Shown piece after piece: positions 24,941-34,499 of a DNA stretch of 64,000 nt. The DNA is from CAWJHE01 sp963842455. GTDB lineage: Bacteria > Chloroflexota > Anaerolineae > Anaerolineales > UBA4823. A program made the position numbers and the translations under genes. The first letter of the stretch is position 1, and each line of letters starts with the position of its first letter. The stretch covers positions 496,001 to 560,000 of the forward strand of contig CAWJHE010000006.1 in NCBI GenBank assembly GCA_963842455.1, given 5' to 3'. A model generated the notes under the pieces. It had not been told where the DNA came from. It saw only the letters and a list, made by a program, of their open reading frames with translations, and searched no databases.

Positions 24941-27712
24941 ATGGCAGAACCATCACAATATTTACCGGGTGAAATTGAGCCCAAATGGCAAAAACGTTGG
25001 AGCGCTGACGGTCTATATCATGCCGATATGGATCCAGCCAGGCAAAAGTATTATGCATTGACCATGCTTCCCTATCCGTCTGGCGATTTGCATATCGGGC
25101 ATTGGTACGCTATGGCGCCGGCAGATGCGCGCGCTCGCTATAAACGCCTGTGCGGATACAACGTGCTTTTCCCCATGGGTTTTGATGCCTTTGGTTTGCC
25201 TGCGGAAAATGCAGCCATCAAGCGCGGCATTCATCCTAAAGAATGGACTTACGCCAATATCGAGCGCATGCGCGGCCAGCTAAAGACCATGGGCGCTATG
25301 TTTGATTGGCGGCGTGAGGCGGTATCTGCGGATCCGAAATATTACAAGTGGTCTCAGTGGTTTTTCAGCCAGTTGGTTCAGCATGACCTGGCGTATCGTA
25401 AGCTGTCGCCGGTCGATTGGTGCCCGCATTGCAACACCACCCTGGCCCGCGAACAGGTTTGGGGTGACGATCGCCATTGTGAGCGCTGCGGCACACCGGT
25501 TGTGAAAAAGGATTTGGTGCAGTGGTTTTTCCGCACCACCCAATACGCCGATGAGTTGCTGGATTTCTCCAGCATCGATTGGCCGGAGCGCGTCCAAACG
25601 TTGCAGACCAACTGGATTGGCCGCTCTGAAGGCGCTGCGGTTATCTTCACCACCGAGTTTGAAGACGAATTGGAAGTCTTCACCACCCGACCAGACACCT
25701 TGTGGGGCGCTACCTTCATGGTGTTAGCGCCTGAGCATCCTCTGGTGCAGAAGATCACTTCTCCTGAACAGAAGCCTGAGGTGGCAGCCTATATTGAAAA
25801 TGCCATCCGGCAAACAGATGTCCAGCGTGAATCCACGGACAAGGAAAAATCCGGTGTGTTTACCGGTGGTTATGCTATCAACCCGGTGAATAACGCCAGG
25901 ATACCGGTTTGGATTGCCGATTATGTGCTCATGTCTTACGGTACAGGCGCCATCATGGCGGTGCCGTCCCATGATGAACGTGACTTTGAATTTGCCATTA
26001 AGTTTGGTTTACCCATTTTGCCGGTCATCCAACGCTCGGATGGTTTAATCAAGTCGTATGTCGTCCCTGGGAGTATGAAAGCCGGTTTTTCCCAGGCGCT
26101 AAGCGCTGCGGGGATTGCGGTGGTCGAAGAAAACGGCGCTTTCCCGCTGGTGATTCCGCAGGAAAAGATTAACGCCTACATTCAAATTGCACAGCAACAC
26201 CTGCAACCCGGCTTTTGGGTGGAGGTGGTTGGCAGTGAGTGGAAGTTTATCTTCGAAGATGGCGTTCGTGAGTGGCATTCGGTTGAAGATGACCAGACTA
26301 TTCTAAAACGCTGCCAGGCTTTAGCGCCTCAGACAAAACCATACCGCACATTGATGGAGATGCTCTGGTCGCGTGAATTTTACCGGGATGCGTTGTTCCA
26401 CCACGATTACGGTGAGATGATCAATTCCCAGGAATATTCCGGAACTCCAGGGGTCTCGGCCCGCAAGCGTGTGACCGATTGGCTGGAAAGCCGTGGGGTG
26501 GGCAAAGGGGCGGTTAACTATCGCTTGAGAGATTGGTTAATTTCGCGCCAGCGTTATTGGGGCGCGCCGATCCCGATCGTCTATTGTGAAGAGCATGGCG
26601 CTGTCATCGTACCGGATGATCAACTGCCGGTCTTGTTGCCGGATGATGTGGAATGGCTGCCTACGGGTGAAAGCCCGCTGAAATTGCACCCCACCTGGAA
26701 GCAAACCACCTGCCCAATCTGCGGCAAGCCGGCCACGCGTGAAACCGATACCATGGACACCTTCATGTGTTCATCCTGGTACCACCTGCGCTACTTAAGC
26801 CCGGATTATGATCTCGGTCCATTTGACCCGGCGGAATATAACTACTGGATGCCGGTGGATATTTACACGGGCGGCATCGAACACGCCACCATGCACCTGA
26901 TCTATACGCGTTTCTTCCACAAGGCAGGGCGGGATATGGGCATCATGAAAGGTCCTGAACCGATGTCTCAGCTGCGCAACCAGGGAATTATCCTGGGTGA
27001 AGACTCGGAGAAAATGTCTAAGAGCCGCGGCAATGTGATTGCGCCGGATGTGCTGGTCTCAAAGTATGGAGCGGATACGGTGCGCGCCTACCTGATGTTC
27101 TTTGCCCGCTGGGACCTGGGGGCGCCCTGGAACAGCAACGGCATCGAGGGAACCTCGCGCTGGCTGAGGCGTGTTTGGGCTCTGGTAACTGAGCCGGCGA
27201 AAGGTGGTTCCGCCAGTGAAGATGTTCGGCGTGGATTACGCCGTAAGGTCCACCAAACGCTGCAGAAGGTTACGCATGATTTTGAAACCTTAGAATTCAA
27301 TACCATCGTGTCTGGCTTGATGGAGCTGCTCAATGATCTGTACAAAGCCCGGGAACAAGGCGCTAGTGGATCTTCTGAATGGAAAGAAGCGGTGAAGATT
27401 TACCTGTTGATGATGGCGCCGGTGACACCTCATATCGCCGAGGAGCTGTGGGCTTTCCTGGGTAAGCCGTACTCGATCCACAATCAAACCTGGCCGAAGG
27501 TTGACCAGCAGGCTGTTATAGAGGACGAGGTTACCCTGGTTGTGCAGGTCAATGGAAAGGTGCGCGATCGCATCGTTGTTCCAGCTAACCTGGATGATGA
27601 AAGCGCCAAGGCAATTGCTCTGAGCAGCGACGCCGTTCAGAAACATCTGGAAGGTAAAACGCCCAGGAAGGTCATCCTGGTGCCAGGCAAACTGGTCAAT
27701 ATTGTCATATAA
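24941..27712 (+). CDS. leuS: Leucyl-tRNA synthetase
   Basis: Charges tRNA-Leu with leucine. 923 residues, somewhat long for a bacterial LeuRS. HIGH is at residues 51-54 (PYPSGDLHIGHWYAM) and KMSKS at 691-695. Zinc-binding inserts show as WCPHCNTTLAREQVWG...HCERCGTP and TTCPICGKPATRETDTMDTF. The CP1 editing domain contains MSYGTGAIMAVPSHDERDF. The C-terminal anticodon-binding domain and VVQVNGKVRDRIVVPANLDD tail are present. AGGAGG precedes the ATG. Regulated by the upstream T-box reading CUC. Confidence 0.97.
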   Translation: MAEPSQYLPGEIEPKWQKRWSADGLYHADMDPARQKYYALTMLPYPSGDLHIGHWYAMAPADARARYKRLCGYNVLFPMGFDAFGLPAENAAIKRGIHPKEWTYANIERMRGQLKTMGAMFDWRREAVSADPKYYKWSQWFFSQLVQHDLAYRKLSPVDWCPHCNTTLAREQVWGDDRHCERCGTPVVKKDLVQWFFRTTQYADELLDFSSIDWPERVQTLQTNWIGRSEGAAVIFTTEFEDELEVFTTRPDTLWGATFMVLAPEHPLVQKITSPEQKPEVAAYIENAIRQTDVQRESTDKEKSGVFTGGYAINPVNNARIPVWIADYVLMSYGTGAIMAVPSHDERDFEFAIKFGLPILPVIQRSDGLIKSYVVPGSMKAGFSQALSAAGIAVVEENGAFPLVIPQEKINAYIQIAQQHLQPGFWVEVVGSEWKFIFEDGVREWHSVEDDQTILKRCQALAPQTKPYRTLMEMLWSREFYRDALFHHDYGEMINSQEYSGTPGVSARKRVTDWLESRGVGKGAVNYRLRDWLISRQRYWGAPIPIVYCEEHGAVIVPDDQLPVLLPDDVEWLPTGESPLKLHPTWKQTTCPICGKPATRETDTMDTFMCSSWYHLRYLSPDYDLGPFDPAEYNYWMPVDIYTGGIEHATMHLIYTRFFHKAGRDMGIMKGPEPMSQLRNQGIILGEDSEKMSKSRGNVIAPDVLVSKYGADTVRAYLMFFARWDLGAPWNSNGIEGTSRWLRRVWALVTEPAKGGSASEDVRRGLRRKVHQTLQKVTHDFETLEFNTIVSGLMELLNDLYKAREQGASGSSEWKEAVKIYLLMMAPVTPHIAEELWAFLGKPYSIHNQTWPKVDQQAVIEDEVTLVVQVNGKVRDRIVVPANLDDESAKAIALSSDAVQKHLEGKTPRKVILVPGKLVNIVI

Positions 27713-27734
27713 CAAGCCATGGGCGGTGCACTGC

Positions 27735-27759
27735 GTGCGGTGCATTATGTGCATCGCAC
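27735..27759 (+). other. Hairpin downstream of leuS
   Basis: GTGCGGTGCA/TGCATCGCAC (one G-U) with loop TTATG. There is no U-tract, so it may be an mRNA-stability or weak pause structure rather than a terminator. Confidence 0.35.
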
Positions 27760-27781
27760 ATGACTTGATTGGGAGAGCGTG

Positions 27782-28465
27782 ATGCGTCTTGAGGATCTAA
27801 ATTGGTTTGATGTGCAGTCGTATCTTGAGAACGATGACCGTTTGATCCTGGTAATCGGTTCTTGTGAACAGCACGCCTACTTGAGCCTGCTAACAGATGT
27901 CAAGATACCCCTGGCGCTGGCGGAAGCAGCCAGCCAAAAGGCGAGTGTTCTGATCGCCCCGCCGGTAAACTTTGGCGTCTCGCCTTATTTCCTGGCTTAT
28001 CCGGGCACATTAAGCATCCGGGTTACCACTTTATTGGACCTGGTTGAAGATCTGATCCGTTCAGCCTACCAGCAGGGGTTTCGAAGGTTTCTGATCCTGA
28101 ATGGCCATGGCGGTAATGATCCGGTCAGGGGACGTCTCTATGAGCTGGCAAATCAGCTGACTGGCATTCGCTTGTCCTGGTATGCCTGGTGGACCTCGCA
28201 TAGTGTGGAGCAGGTTGCGCAGAAATATGGGTTAAAACCTTCTCACGCTAACTGGTTAGAAGCATTTCCATTCACAACTGTTGCGGAGCTGCCAGCGGGC
28301 GAGAAAAACCCGCCGTATATTCCGGGATTAATGGATGCGCAGCAGGCTCGTGAGGTTTATGGGGATGGCCAGTTCGGAGGCGCATACCAGGCAGATGAAA
28401 AGATCATGCACGAACTGTTTGCAGCCTGTTTACAGGATGTCCTCAAACTGTTGGAATTTGCATGA
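27782..28465 (+). CDS. Creatininase-family protein
   Basis: 227 residues. The metal-binding signature EQH...TD appears as GSCEQHAYLSLLTDVKIPLA and the second cluster as ILNGHGGNDPVRGRL, with a C-terminal Glu region. Most family members read GS.EQHGPHLPL.TD; here GPHLP is replaced by AYLSL, so the substrate may differ. The family includes creatinine and formamide hydrolases and the mycofactocin MftE peptidase. The ATG 27782 follows GGGAG by six bases. It may share a transcript with leuS and ridA. Confidence 0.75.
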   Translation: MRLEDLNWFDVQSYLENDDRLILVIGSCEQHAYLSLLTDVKIPLALAEAASQKASVLIAPPVNFGVSPYFLAYPGTLSIRVTTLLDLVEDLIRSAYQQGFRRFLILNGHGGNDPVRGRLYELANQLTGIRLSWYAWWTSHSVEQVAQKYGLKPSHANWLEAFPFTTVAELPAGEKNPPYIPGLMDAQQAREVYGDGQFGGAYQADEKIMHELFAACLQDVLKLLEFA

Positions 28466-28527
28466 GCGTTTGACCTTTGTCAAAGCCTCAAGTAAAATCG
28501 AGATATATTGCATGGAAAGGAAGAATT

Positions 28528-28914
28528 ATGAAGAAAGAAATTATCACCAGCGATAAGACACCGAAGGCTATCGGACCTTATTCAATTGCTACGAAATTTG
28601 GCGATTTGATTTTTACAGCCGGTCAGTTGGGTTTTGATCCGCAGAGCGGCGAACTGGTTTCTGGAGGCGTCGAGGCTGAAACGCGCCAGGCGCTCACCAA
28701 CCTGGGAAACGTGCTGGAAGCTGCCGGCAGCTCCTTGGAAAATGTGCTTAAAACGACGGTTTTCTTGCGCGATATCAATGATTTTGCCCGCATGAACGCG
28801 ATTTATGCCGAGTATTTCAAAGCGGATTGTCCGGCTCGCTCGGCATTCCAGGTGGCAGCCTTACCTAAAGGTGGTGCAGTCGAAATCGAAGCCGTAGCCT
28901 GCGTGGTTAAATAA
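28528..28914 (+). CDS. ridA: RidA (enamine/imine deaminase)
   Basis: 128 residues, full length for RidA/YjgF. It hydrolyses reactive enamines made by PLP enzymes. The catalytic Arg lies in DCPARSAFQVAALPKGG, and IGPYSIATKFGDLIFTAGQL is the N-terminal signature. ATG 28528 has AAGGAAG upstream and starts MKKEIITSDKTPKAI; an earlier in-frame ATG lacks a site. A terminator follows. Confidence 0.92.
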   Translation: MKKEIITSDKTPKAIGPYSIATKFGDLIFTAGQLGFDPQSGELVSGGVEAETRQALTNLGNVLEAAGSSLENVLKTTVFLRDINDFARMNAIYAEYFKADCPARSAFQVAALPKGGAVEIEAVACVVK

Positions 28915-28988
28915 TTACCTGGATTTCTTCTTAGAACCCAAACACTCAAGCTGTGTACCGCTCTAGAAGTGGCAATTTTTCAAAAAAA

Positions 28989-29027
28989 GGCGGCAGTCCT
29001 TTCACAAAAAGACTGTCGCCTGTTTTC
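28989..29027 (+). terminator. Intrinsic terminator after ridA
   Basis: GGCGGCAGTC/GACTGTCGCC stem (one G-U), 12-base loop, then TGTTTT. Confidence 0.85.
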
Positions 29028-29119
29028 GTCCTGACCCGGATTCGAATTTTTTCGAGAATGTGATAATCTGGTAATATGACCTTTCAAAGCGCTTTATTCT
29101 CAACCGGTATGCTGGCATA

Positions 29120-30103
29120 ATGCGAATCGTTTCCGTGATTGTTCCCTGCTACAACGAAGAAAAGACCATTGAATTGCTTCTGCAGTCATTGGTTAGTCAA
29201 ACCTATCCATTGACGCATATCGAAGTGGTGATTGCAGATGGTTTATCGACTGACCAGACTCGGAACAGGATCGCTGATTTCCAAAAACGTCACCCCGATT
29301 TAAAAGTTCGTATCATTGACAATCCCCGCAAGGTTATCCCGGCTGGATTGAATGCAGCCCTCCAGGCTGCCACAGGCGAGATCATTGTTCGAGTAGATGC
29401 CCATTGTGCGCCAAAAGATGATTACATCGCCCGCTGCGTGGATGCTTTGGAAAAAGGGCTGGGTGAAAATGTGGGGGGTGTTTGGGAAATTACTCCCCCC
29501 AGGCAAAACTGGCAAGCACGTGGCATTGCTGCAGCCGCTGCGCATCCATTCGGCGTGGGTGATGCTTATTACAGGCATGCCGAGAAAGCCATGTGGGTGG
29601 ACACCGTTCCTTTTGGCTCATTTTTCCACCGGCTGATCGAACAAATCGGTTATTTTGATGAGCAGCTATTGGCAAATGAAGATTATGAGTTCAATGTTCG
29701 CATTCGCCAGGCTGGTGGGAAGATCTGGTTAGATCCAGCCATCCGCTCCACCTATTTCTCTCGGGGAAATTTCCTTGAATTAGCGCGCCAATACTGGCGG
29801 TATGGTTATTGGAAAGCAAAAATGTTACGCCGGTATCCAGATACAATCCGTTGGCGACAGGCGCTGCCGCCGCTCTTTGTCCTGAGTATCCTGGGCCTGG
29901 CTCTCCTTTCCCTTTGGCTGCCCTTTGCACGTTGGATAATCATGTTAGAATTGTTAGCCTACGTCCTGGTGTTAGCGGCTGCCGGTTTACAGGTTGCCTT
30001 GAAGAAAAAGGACATTGGATATTTGATCAGCGTTCCACTGGCGATAGCAACCATGCATCTCTGCTGGGGGAGCGCGTTTTTATGGAGCATACTAAAAGGA
30101 TGA
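29120..30103 (+). CDS. GT2-family glycosyltransferase
   Basis: 327 residues. A GT-A fold enzyme with VSVIVPCYNEEKTIELLLQS at the N-terminus, the DxD-like RVDAHCAPKDDY, and EDYEFNVRIRQAGGKI matching the ED-Y-x-R region. Two C-terminal TM segments anchor it. It resembles ExoA-type succinoglycan glycosyltransferases that extend a lipid-linked polysaccharide repeat. First gene of the polysaccharide operon; its TGA overlaps the next ATG. Confidence 0.85.
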   Translation: MRIVSVIVPCYNEEKTIELLLQSLVSQTYPLTHIEVVIADGLSTDQTRNRIADFQKRHPDLKVRIIDNPRKVIPAGLNAALQAATGEIIVRVDAHCAPKDDYIARCVDALEKGLGENVGGVWEITPPRQNWQARGIAAAAAHPFGVGDAYYRHAEKAMWVDTVPFGSFFHRLIEQIGYFDEQLLANEDYEFNVRIRQAGGKIWLDPAIRSTYFSRGNFLELARQYWRYGYWKAKMLRRYPDTIRWRQALPPLFVLSILGLALLSLWLPFARWIIMLELLAYVLVLAAAGLQVALKKKDIGYLISVPLAIATMHLCWGSAFLWSILKG

Positions 30104-31536
30104 GCGATCCAAAGCCATTGATGCACACGAGCGTCTGGAGATTGAGGATAGGTGAACGCCAGGTGTTATTGGTATTGGGCGACCTGGTCGTTGCTTCTAT
30201 TTCTTTGGTCCTGTCCTTATATTATTGGGGAACCAGCGAACGATTTTTGGGTTTTACCAGGGAGTTTTTGGAGAGACGTGTTCCAGCCTGGTTTTATTTT
30301 CTGCCATTGATCTGGATTTTGATCATGGTTGAGTTGTACGATGTGCATCGCGCCAGTGATTGGGGGAAAACGATCAAGGGTGTGGCGATTGCCGCTCTGA
30401 TTGGCTTCATGCTTTACCTGTTATTATATTTCTATTACTCTGCGCCATCCAAAAATCTGTTGCCGCGACGCGGTGTCGCCAGTTTCTTAATTAGCGTCTC
30501 GCTGCTGACCCTGCTTTGGCGGCGTTTGTATATGCAAATTTTTTCTGCCTCGAAATTTATGCGCCGTGTATTGGTTGTTGGGGGTGGCAGAAATGGGACG
30601 CTTTTTCTGAATACGATTAACAAACTTAAAAACAGACCTTTTATTGTTGTGGGAATTATTGATGATGATCCCGATATGCTGGGCCGAGAGGTTGAGAATA
30701 TTGCGGTTATAGGGAATAGCACGCAGCTGCTTGACCTGATCGATGCGCATCAGATATCGGATGTGATCGTCGCAATCGGCGGTGAAATGTATCCGGCCAC
30801 CTTCAAGGCGATTTTGGAAGCTCAGGAACGTGGTACAGATATCCTTCGTATGCCGGTAGCCTATGAGGAGCTGATTTATCGCGTGCCCATTCTTTCCCTT
30901 GAAGCAGATTGGATCTTGCGTACTTTTGTGGATCAGGCACGCGGCAGTATTTTTTTTGAAATGGGGAAACGAATCCTGGATGTGATTGGCGCTTTGGTAG
31001 GCCTGGCGATTATGATTCTTGTTTTTCCATTTATCTTTGTGATGATGTTATTGGATGATGGTTTCCCCATTTTCTATGGCCAAACCCGCTCAGGTCGCGG
31101 CGGCTTGCCTTACGAGATCATCAAATTCCGTACGATGCGTAGGGATGCTGAAGCAGACGGCTCACCGCGCTGGGCGCAGGAAGGGGACACCCGCGCGACC
31201 AGGGTCGGGCGCATACTAAGGAAAACCCATTTGGATGAACTTCCTCAGTTCTATAATGTACTGCGCGGCGATATGAGCCTGGTTGGTCCTCGAGCAGAAA
31301 GACCTGAGCTGGTCGAGATCTTTCAAAAGCAAGTTCCATTTTACCGGGCGCGCTTGTTGGTGAAGCCAGGGATCACTGGCTGGGCTCAGGTAAATTTTGG
31401 CTATGCAGCCAGTATTGAAGAAACCACGATCAAACTTGAGTATGATTTATATTACATCAAACATCGCAGCATGATGCTGGATTTGTTGATCTTATTACGC
31501 ACACCGGCGACTGTGCTAGGTTTTCGGGGTAGATGA
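30100..31536 (+). CDS. Polyprenyl-phosphate sugar-1-phosphate transferase (WbaP/WcaJ type)
   Basis: 478 residues from ATG 30100, which overlaps the GT2 stop; an alternative ATG at 30082 adds six residues. Four N-terminal TM helices, a CoA-binding-like domain (VLVVGGGRNGTLFLNTINKL), then the catalytic bacterial sugar transferase domain: KRILDVIGALVGLAIMI, YEIIKFRTMRRDAE, RKTHLDELPQFYNVLRGDMS, VGPRAERPE and KPGITGWAQVNFGYA. It starts polysaccharide synthesis by loading sugar-1-phosphate onto undecaprenyl phosphate. Confidence 0.92.
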   Translation: MSDPKPLMHTSVWRLRIGERQVLLVLGDLVVASISLVLSLYYWGTSERFLGFTREFLERRVPAWFYFLPLIWILIMVELYDVHRASDWGKTIKGVAIAALIGFMLYLLLYFYYSAPSKNLLPRRGVASFLISVSLLTLLWRRLYMQIFSASKFMRRVLVVGGGRNGTLFLNTINKLKNRPFIVVGIIDDDPDMLGREVENIAVIGNSTQLLDLIDAHQISDVIVAIGGEMYPATFKAILEAQERGTDILRMPVAYEELIYRVPILSLEADWILRTFVDQARGSIFFEMGKRILDVIGALVGLAIMILVFPFIFVMMLLDDGFPIFYGQTRSGRGGLPYEIIKFRTMRRDAEADGSPRWAQEGDTRATRVGRILRKTHLDELPQFYNVLRGDMSLVGPRAERPELVEIFQKQVPFYRARLLVKPGITGWAQVNFGYAASIEETTIKLEYDLYYIKHRSMMLDLLILLRTPATVLGFRGR

Positions 31537-33425
31537 CCATGAAGCCCAGGTTTTTTCTGCGTAAACGCTTTATCATCGTAGGGGACATCTTACTGATCAT
31601 TGCGGCTGCTTTAGGTAGTTTTGCCTTACGAACCGACCTCGGGCCTCTGTTTGTCTATTATCTGCCCCAGGCAGTTTGGTTGATAGCAATTTCACTGGTA
31701 ATCAAACCCATTGTGTTCCACTATTTCGGACTGTATAGACGCTTGTGGGTTTATGCCAGTATCCAGGAATTAAAACTGATTGTGGTGGCTATCACCACCT
31801 CATCGGTCCTGGTTTCCTTGATCATGGTTTTGTTGAGAGCAATACAAGCGCTCCCTTATTTTCCTCGCTCCACTCTGCCGATCGATTGGTTATTGTCCCT
31901 GGTGCTCATCGGCGGCTTGCGTTTCTCTCTGCGAATTTTCTCCGAGAGCCAATCTTTGAACGGTGAACCCAAGTCAGTTTCCCGCAGAGTTCTCATTGTG
32001 GGGGCTGGGGATGCCGGCGCACTGGTTGTGCGTGAAATGCAAAAAAATCCTCAATTACGATTAACACCCGTCTGCTTTTTGGACGACGATCCGGATAAGC
32101 AGAAACAGCAAATCCACGGTGTTCCGGTTGTGGGAAAGATTAATGACCTATCCCGCATGGTGAATGTGCGCCATATTGAAGAAGTGATTATCGCCATTCC
32201 CAGTGCGCCAGGAAAAGTGATCAGGGAGGTTGCTGAAGTAAGCCGCAGACGCGGCATGCCTTTCCGCACAATGCCAGGGATTTATGAGCTCATTGGTGGA
32301 AAAGTAAATGTAAACCGCTTGAGAGAGGTGGATATTTCTGACCTGTTGCGGCGTGAACCGGCATTGATTGAAGAGAGTAAAATCGGTGCAAGCATCAGCG
32401 GTAAGAGAGTGTTGATCACCGGCGCTGGCGGCTCCATTGGTCGTGAGATCACTCGCCAGGTTGCGCGCTGGCGACCAGATACATTGATACTCCTGGGACA
32501 TGGAGAAAACAGTATTTTTGAGACTTTATTGGAAATTGAAGAAAACTTTCCCGGTTTGCCCGTCCACCCAGTAATTGCCGATGCACGTGATATGGATCGG
32601 CTGGATGTGATTTTTGAGGATCAGCGTCCCCAGGTGGTATTCCATACTGCTGCACACAAACATGTGCCTCTGATGGAAATCAATGTAGAGGAAGCGATTA
32701 TTAATAATATCCTTGGGACCAGGAACCTGGTCGAAACATCCTTGAATTATGGAATCGAGCGCTTGGTCTTAGTTTCGACGGATAAAGCTATTCGACCATC
32801 GAGCGTATATGGGGCTACCAAGCGAATTGCAGAAATGCTGGTTTTGGATGCTGCAGAACGTTCTGGGATGGATTTTTCTGTTGTGCGCTTTGGCAATGTT
32901 TTGGGCAGCCGGGGCAGTGTTGTGCCTTTATTCAAGCGACAAATCTCCCAAGGGGGCCCAATCACCATCACCCATCCGGACATGAAACGGTATTTTATGA
33001 CCATCCCCGAAGCTGTGCACCTGGTGCTGCAGGCATCGTCAATGGGGCATGGGGGTGAGGTTTTTGTGCTCAACATGGGCGAGCAGGTACGCATTCTGGA
33101 TCTGGCCGAAGACTTGATTCGTCTATCTGGTCTTGAGCCTGGCAAAGATATCGAAATCGTTTATACAGGCATCCGACCCGGCGAAAAATTATCCGAGGAA
33201 TTATGGGACAGCTGGGCGCATCTCGAAAAGACAGCCCACCCGGATATTTTATTGTTGACCGGTGAGGAATTGTTGGTTGGGACAGCTTTGCAGGATACTG
33301 TAGAAGAATTAGTCCATCTGGCCCGTGAGGGCGATCAAGATAGTATTATCAAAATTTTAGATGAGTGTATTCCGGGGGCTTCTGTGCGCAGCAGTCCGCC
33401 GCCAGATATTACCTCGGTGTTCTAA
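31533..33425 (+). CDS. CapD/FlaA1-like nucleotide-sugar dehydratase/epimerase
   Basis: 630 residues: four TM helices, a first Rossmann domain (RVLIVGAGDAGALVVREMQK) and a catalytic SDR domain (VLITGAGGSIGREITRQVAR). The active-site stretch is VSTDKAIRPSSVYGATKR, with Tyr in the YxxxK position; the long membrane-bound 4,6-dehydratases I recall (PglF, WbpM) have Met there. It likely makes a 4-keto-6-deoxy-HexNAc or epimerises a UDP-sugar for the polysaccharide. It starts within the end of the previous gene (ATGA); ATG 31539 is an alternative start. Confidence 0.88.
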   Translation: MTMKPRFFLRKRFIIVGDILLIIAAALGSFALRTDLGPLFVYYLPQAVWLIAISLVIKPIVFHYFGLYRRLWVYASIQELKLIVVAITTSSVLVSLIMVLLRAIQALPYFPRSTLPIDWLLSLVLIGGLRFSLRIFSESQSLNGEPKSVSRRVLIVGAGDAGALVVREMQKNPQLRLTPVCFLDDDPDKQKQQIHGVPVVGKINDLSRMVNVRHIEEVIIAIPSAPGKVIREVAEVSRRRGMPFRTMPGIYELIGGKVNVNRLREVDISDLLRREPALIEESKIGASISGKRVLITGAGGSIGREITRQVARWRPDTLILLGHGENSIFETLLEIEENFPGLPVHPVIADARDMDRLDVIFEDQRPQVVFHTAAHKHVPLMEINVEEAIINNILGTRNLVETSLNYGIERLVLVSTDKAIRPSSVYGATKRIAEMLVLDAAERSGMDFSVVRFGNVLGSRGSVVPLFKRQISQGGPITITHPDMKRYFMTIPEAVHLVLQASSMGHGGEVFVLNMGEQVRILDLAEDLIRLSGLEPGKDIEIVYTGIRPGEKLSEELWDSWAHLEKTAHPDILLLTGEELLVGTALQDTVEELVHLAREGDQDSIIKILDECIPGASVRSSPPPDITSVF

Positions 33426-33443
33426 GTTTGGTTACCTGAAGTT

Positions 33444-34499
33444 ATGCCTATTTTCAGCTCAAAAGAGTGGGAAAATTTCCTAAGGGGTTTTCCCGATGCT
33501 CATATCTTGCAGACCCGACCTTGGGGAGATCTGAAGCAAGCCTTTGGCTGGCAGGTCGAGTATGTCGGCTTGTTTCAGGATGAAGGATTATCCGGGATCG
33601 GCGCTCAAATCTTGTTCAAGTCCCTTCCGTTGGGTTTAAGCCTGGCTTATATTCCACGCGGACCAGTGGGATTGAATTCGAGTCCCAGCCAACACCCTTT
33701 GTGGTCGCCATGGATGGCAGAGGTGGACCGCCTTTGCCGCAAAAAAAGAGCCGTGTTTTTAAAGATTGAGCCTGATTTATGGGATGGTGAAAGCGAAAAT
33801 CATCGGACCAACACAGAAGCTGGCTTGCCGCCTGGTTTCCACAGCAGCTACCAGGATATCCAGCCTTCGCGTACTTTGTTGGTTGATCTCAGTGGTGATG
33901 AGGAAGCCGTTCTTGCCAGGATGAAACAGAAGACTCGCTACAATGTGCGCCTGGCTTTGAAAAAAGGGGTGGTAGTCAAGCCAAGCCAGGACCTGGATAC
34001 ATTCCACCGCTTAATGCAGCTAACAGGTCAACGGGATGTTTTTGGTGTTCACAGCCTGGCTTATTACCAAAAAGCATTTGATTTGTTTCACCCCCATGGC
34101 GCCTGCCAGATTTTTATTGCCGAATACGAGGCGCAACCATTAGCCGCCATCATGGTTTTTTCACATGGGAAGCGCGCCTGGTATTTCTATGGCGCATCCT
34201 CCAACGAACACCGAGAACGTATGCCGGCTTACTTGCTGCAATGGGAAGCAATGCAGTGGGCTCGTGCACAAGGTTGTACACAGTATGATTTGTGGGGCGT
34301 TCCGGATTCGAATTTGCAGGACCTTGAAGCCGATTTCATGAATCGTTCTTCGGGTTTGTGGGGTGTCTATCGTTTTAAGCGTGGTTTTGGAGGTGATTTG
34401 AAGCGAACACAAGGACCCTGGGATCGGATTTATAAACCGACCTGGTATTCATTGTATCTTTCCTGGCTAAAACTAAGGTCGCAGGGTAATGAAGCTTGA
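33444..34499 (+). CDS. FemX/FemAB-like aminoacyl-tRNA-dependent peptidoglycan transferase, copy 1
   Basis: 351 residues with the double-GNAT fold of FemABX proteins: NFLRGFPDAHILQTRPWGDL at the N-terminus, MKQKTRYNVRLALKKG (the RYNVR signature) mid-protein and MPAYLLQWEAMQWARAQGC, YDLWGVPD in the second domain. The family adds amino acids from tRNA to lipid II or the peptidoglycan stem; a few members act on other acceptors. It overlaps copy 2 by 11 bases. Confidence 0.87.
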   Translation: MPIFSSKEWENFLRGFPDAHILQTRPWGDLKQAFGWQVEYVGLFQDEGLSGIGAQILFKSLPLGLSLAYIPRGPVGLNSSPSQHPLWSPWMAEVDRLCRKKRAVFLKIEPDLWDGESENHRTNTEAGLPPGFHSSYQDIQPSRTLLVDLSGDEEAVLARMKQKTRYNVRLALKKGVVVKPSQDLDTFHRLMQLTGQRDVFGVHSLAYYQKAFDLFHPHGACQIFIAEYEAQPLAAIMVFSHGKRAWYFYGASSNEHRERMPAYLLQWEAMQWARAQGCTQYDLWGVPDSNLQDLEADFMNRSSGLWGVYRFKRGFGGDLKRTQGPWDRIYKPTWYSLYLSWLKLRSQGNEA

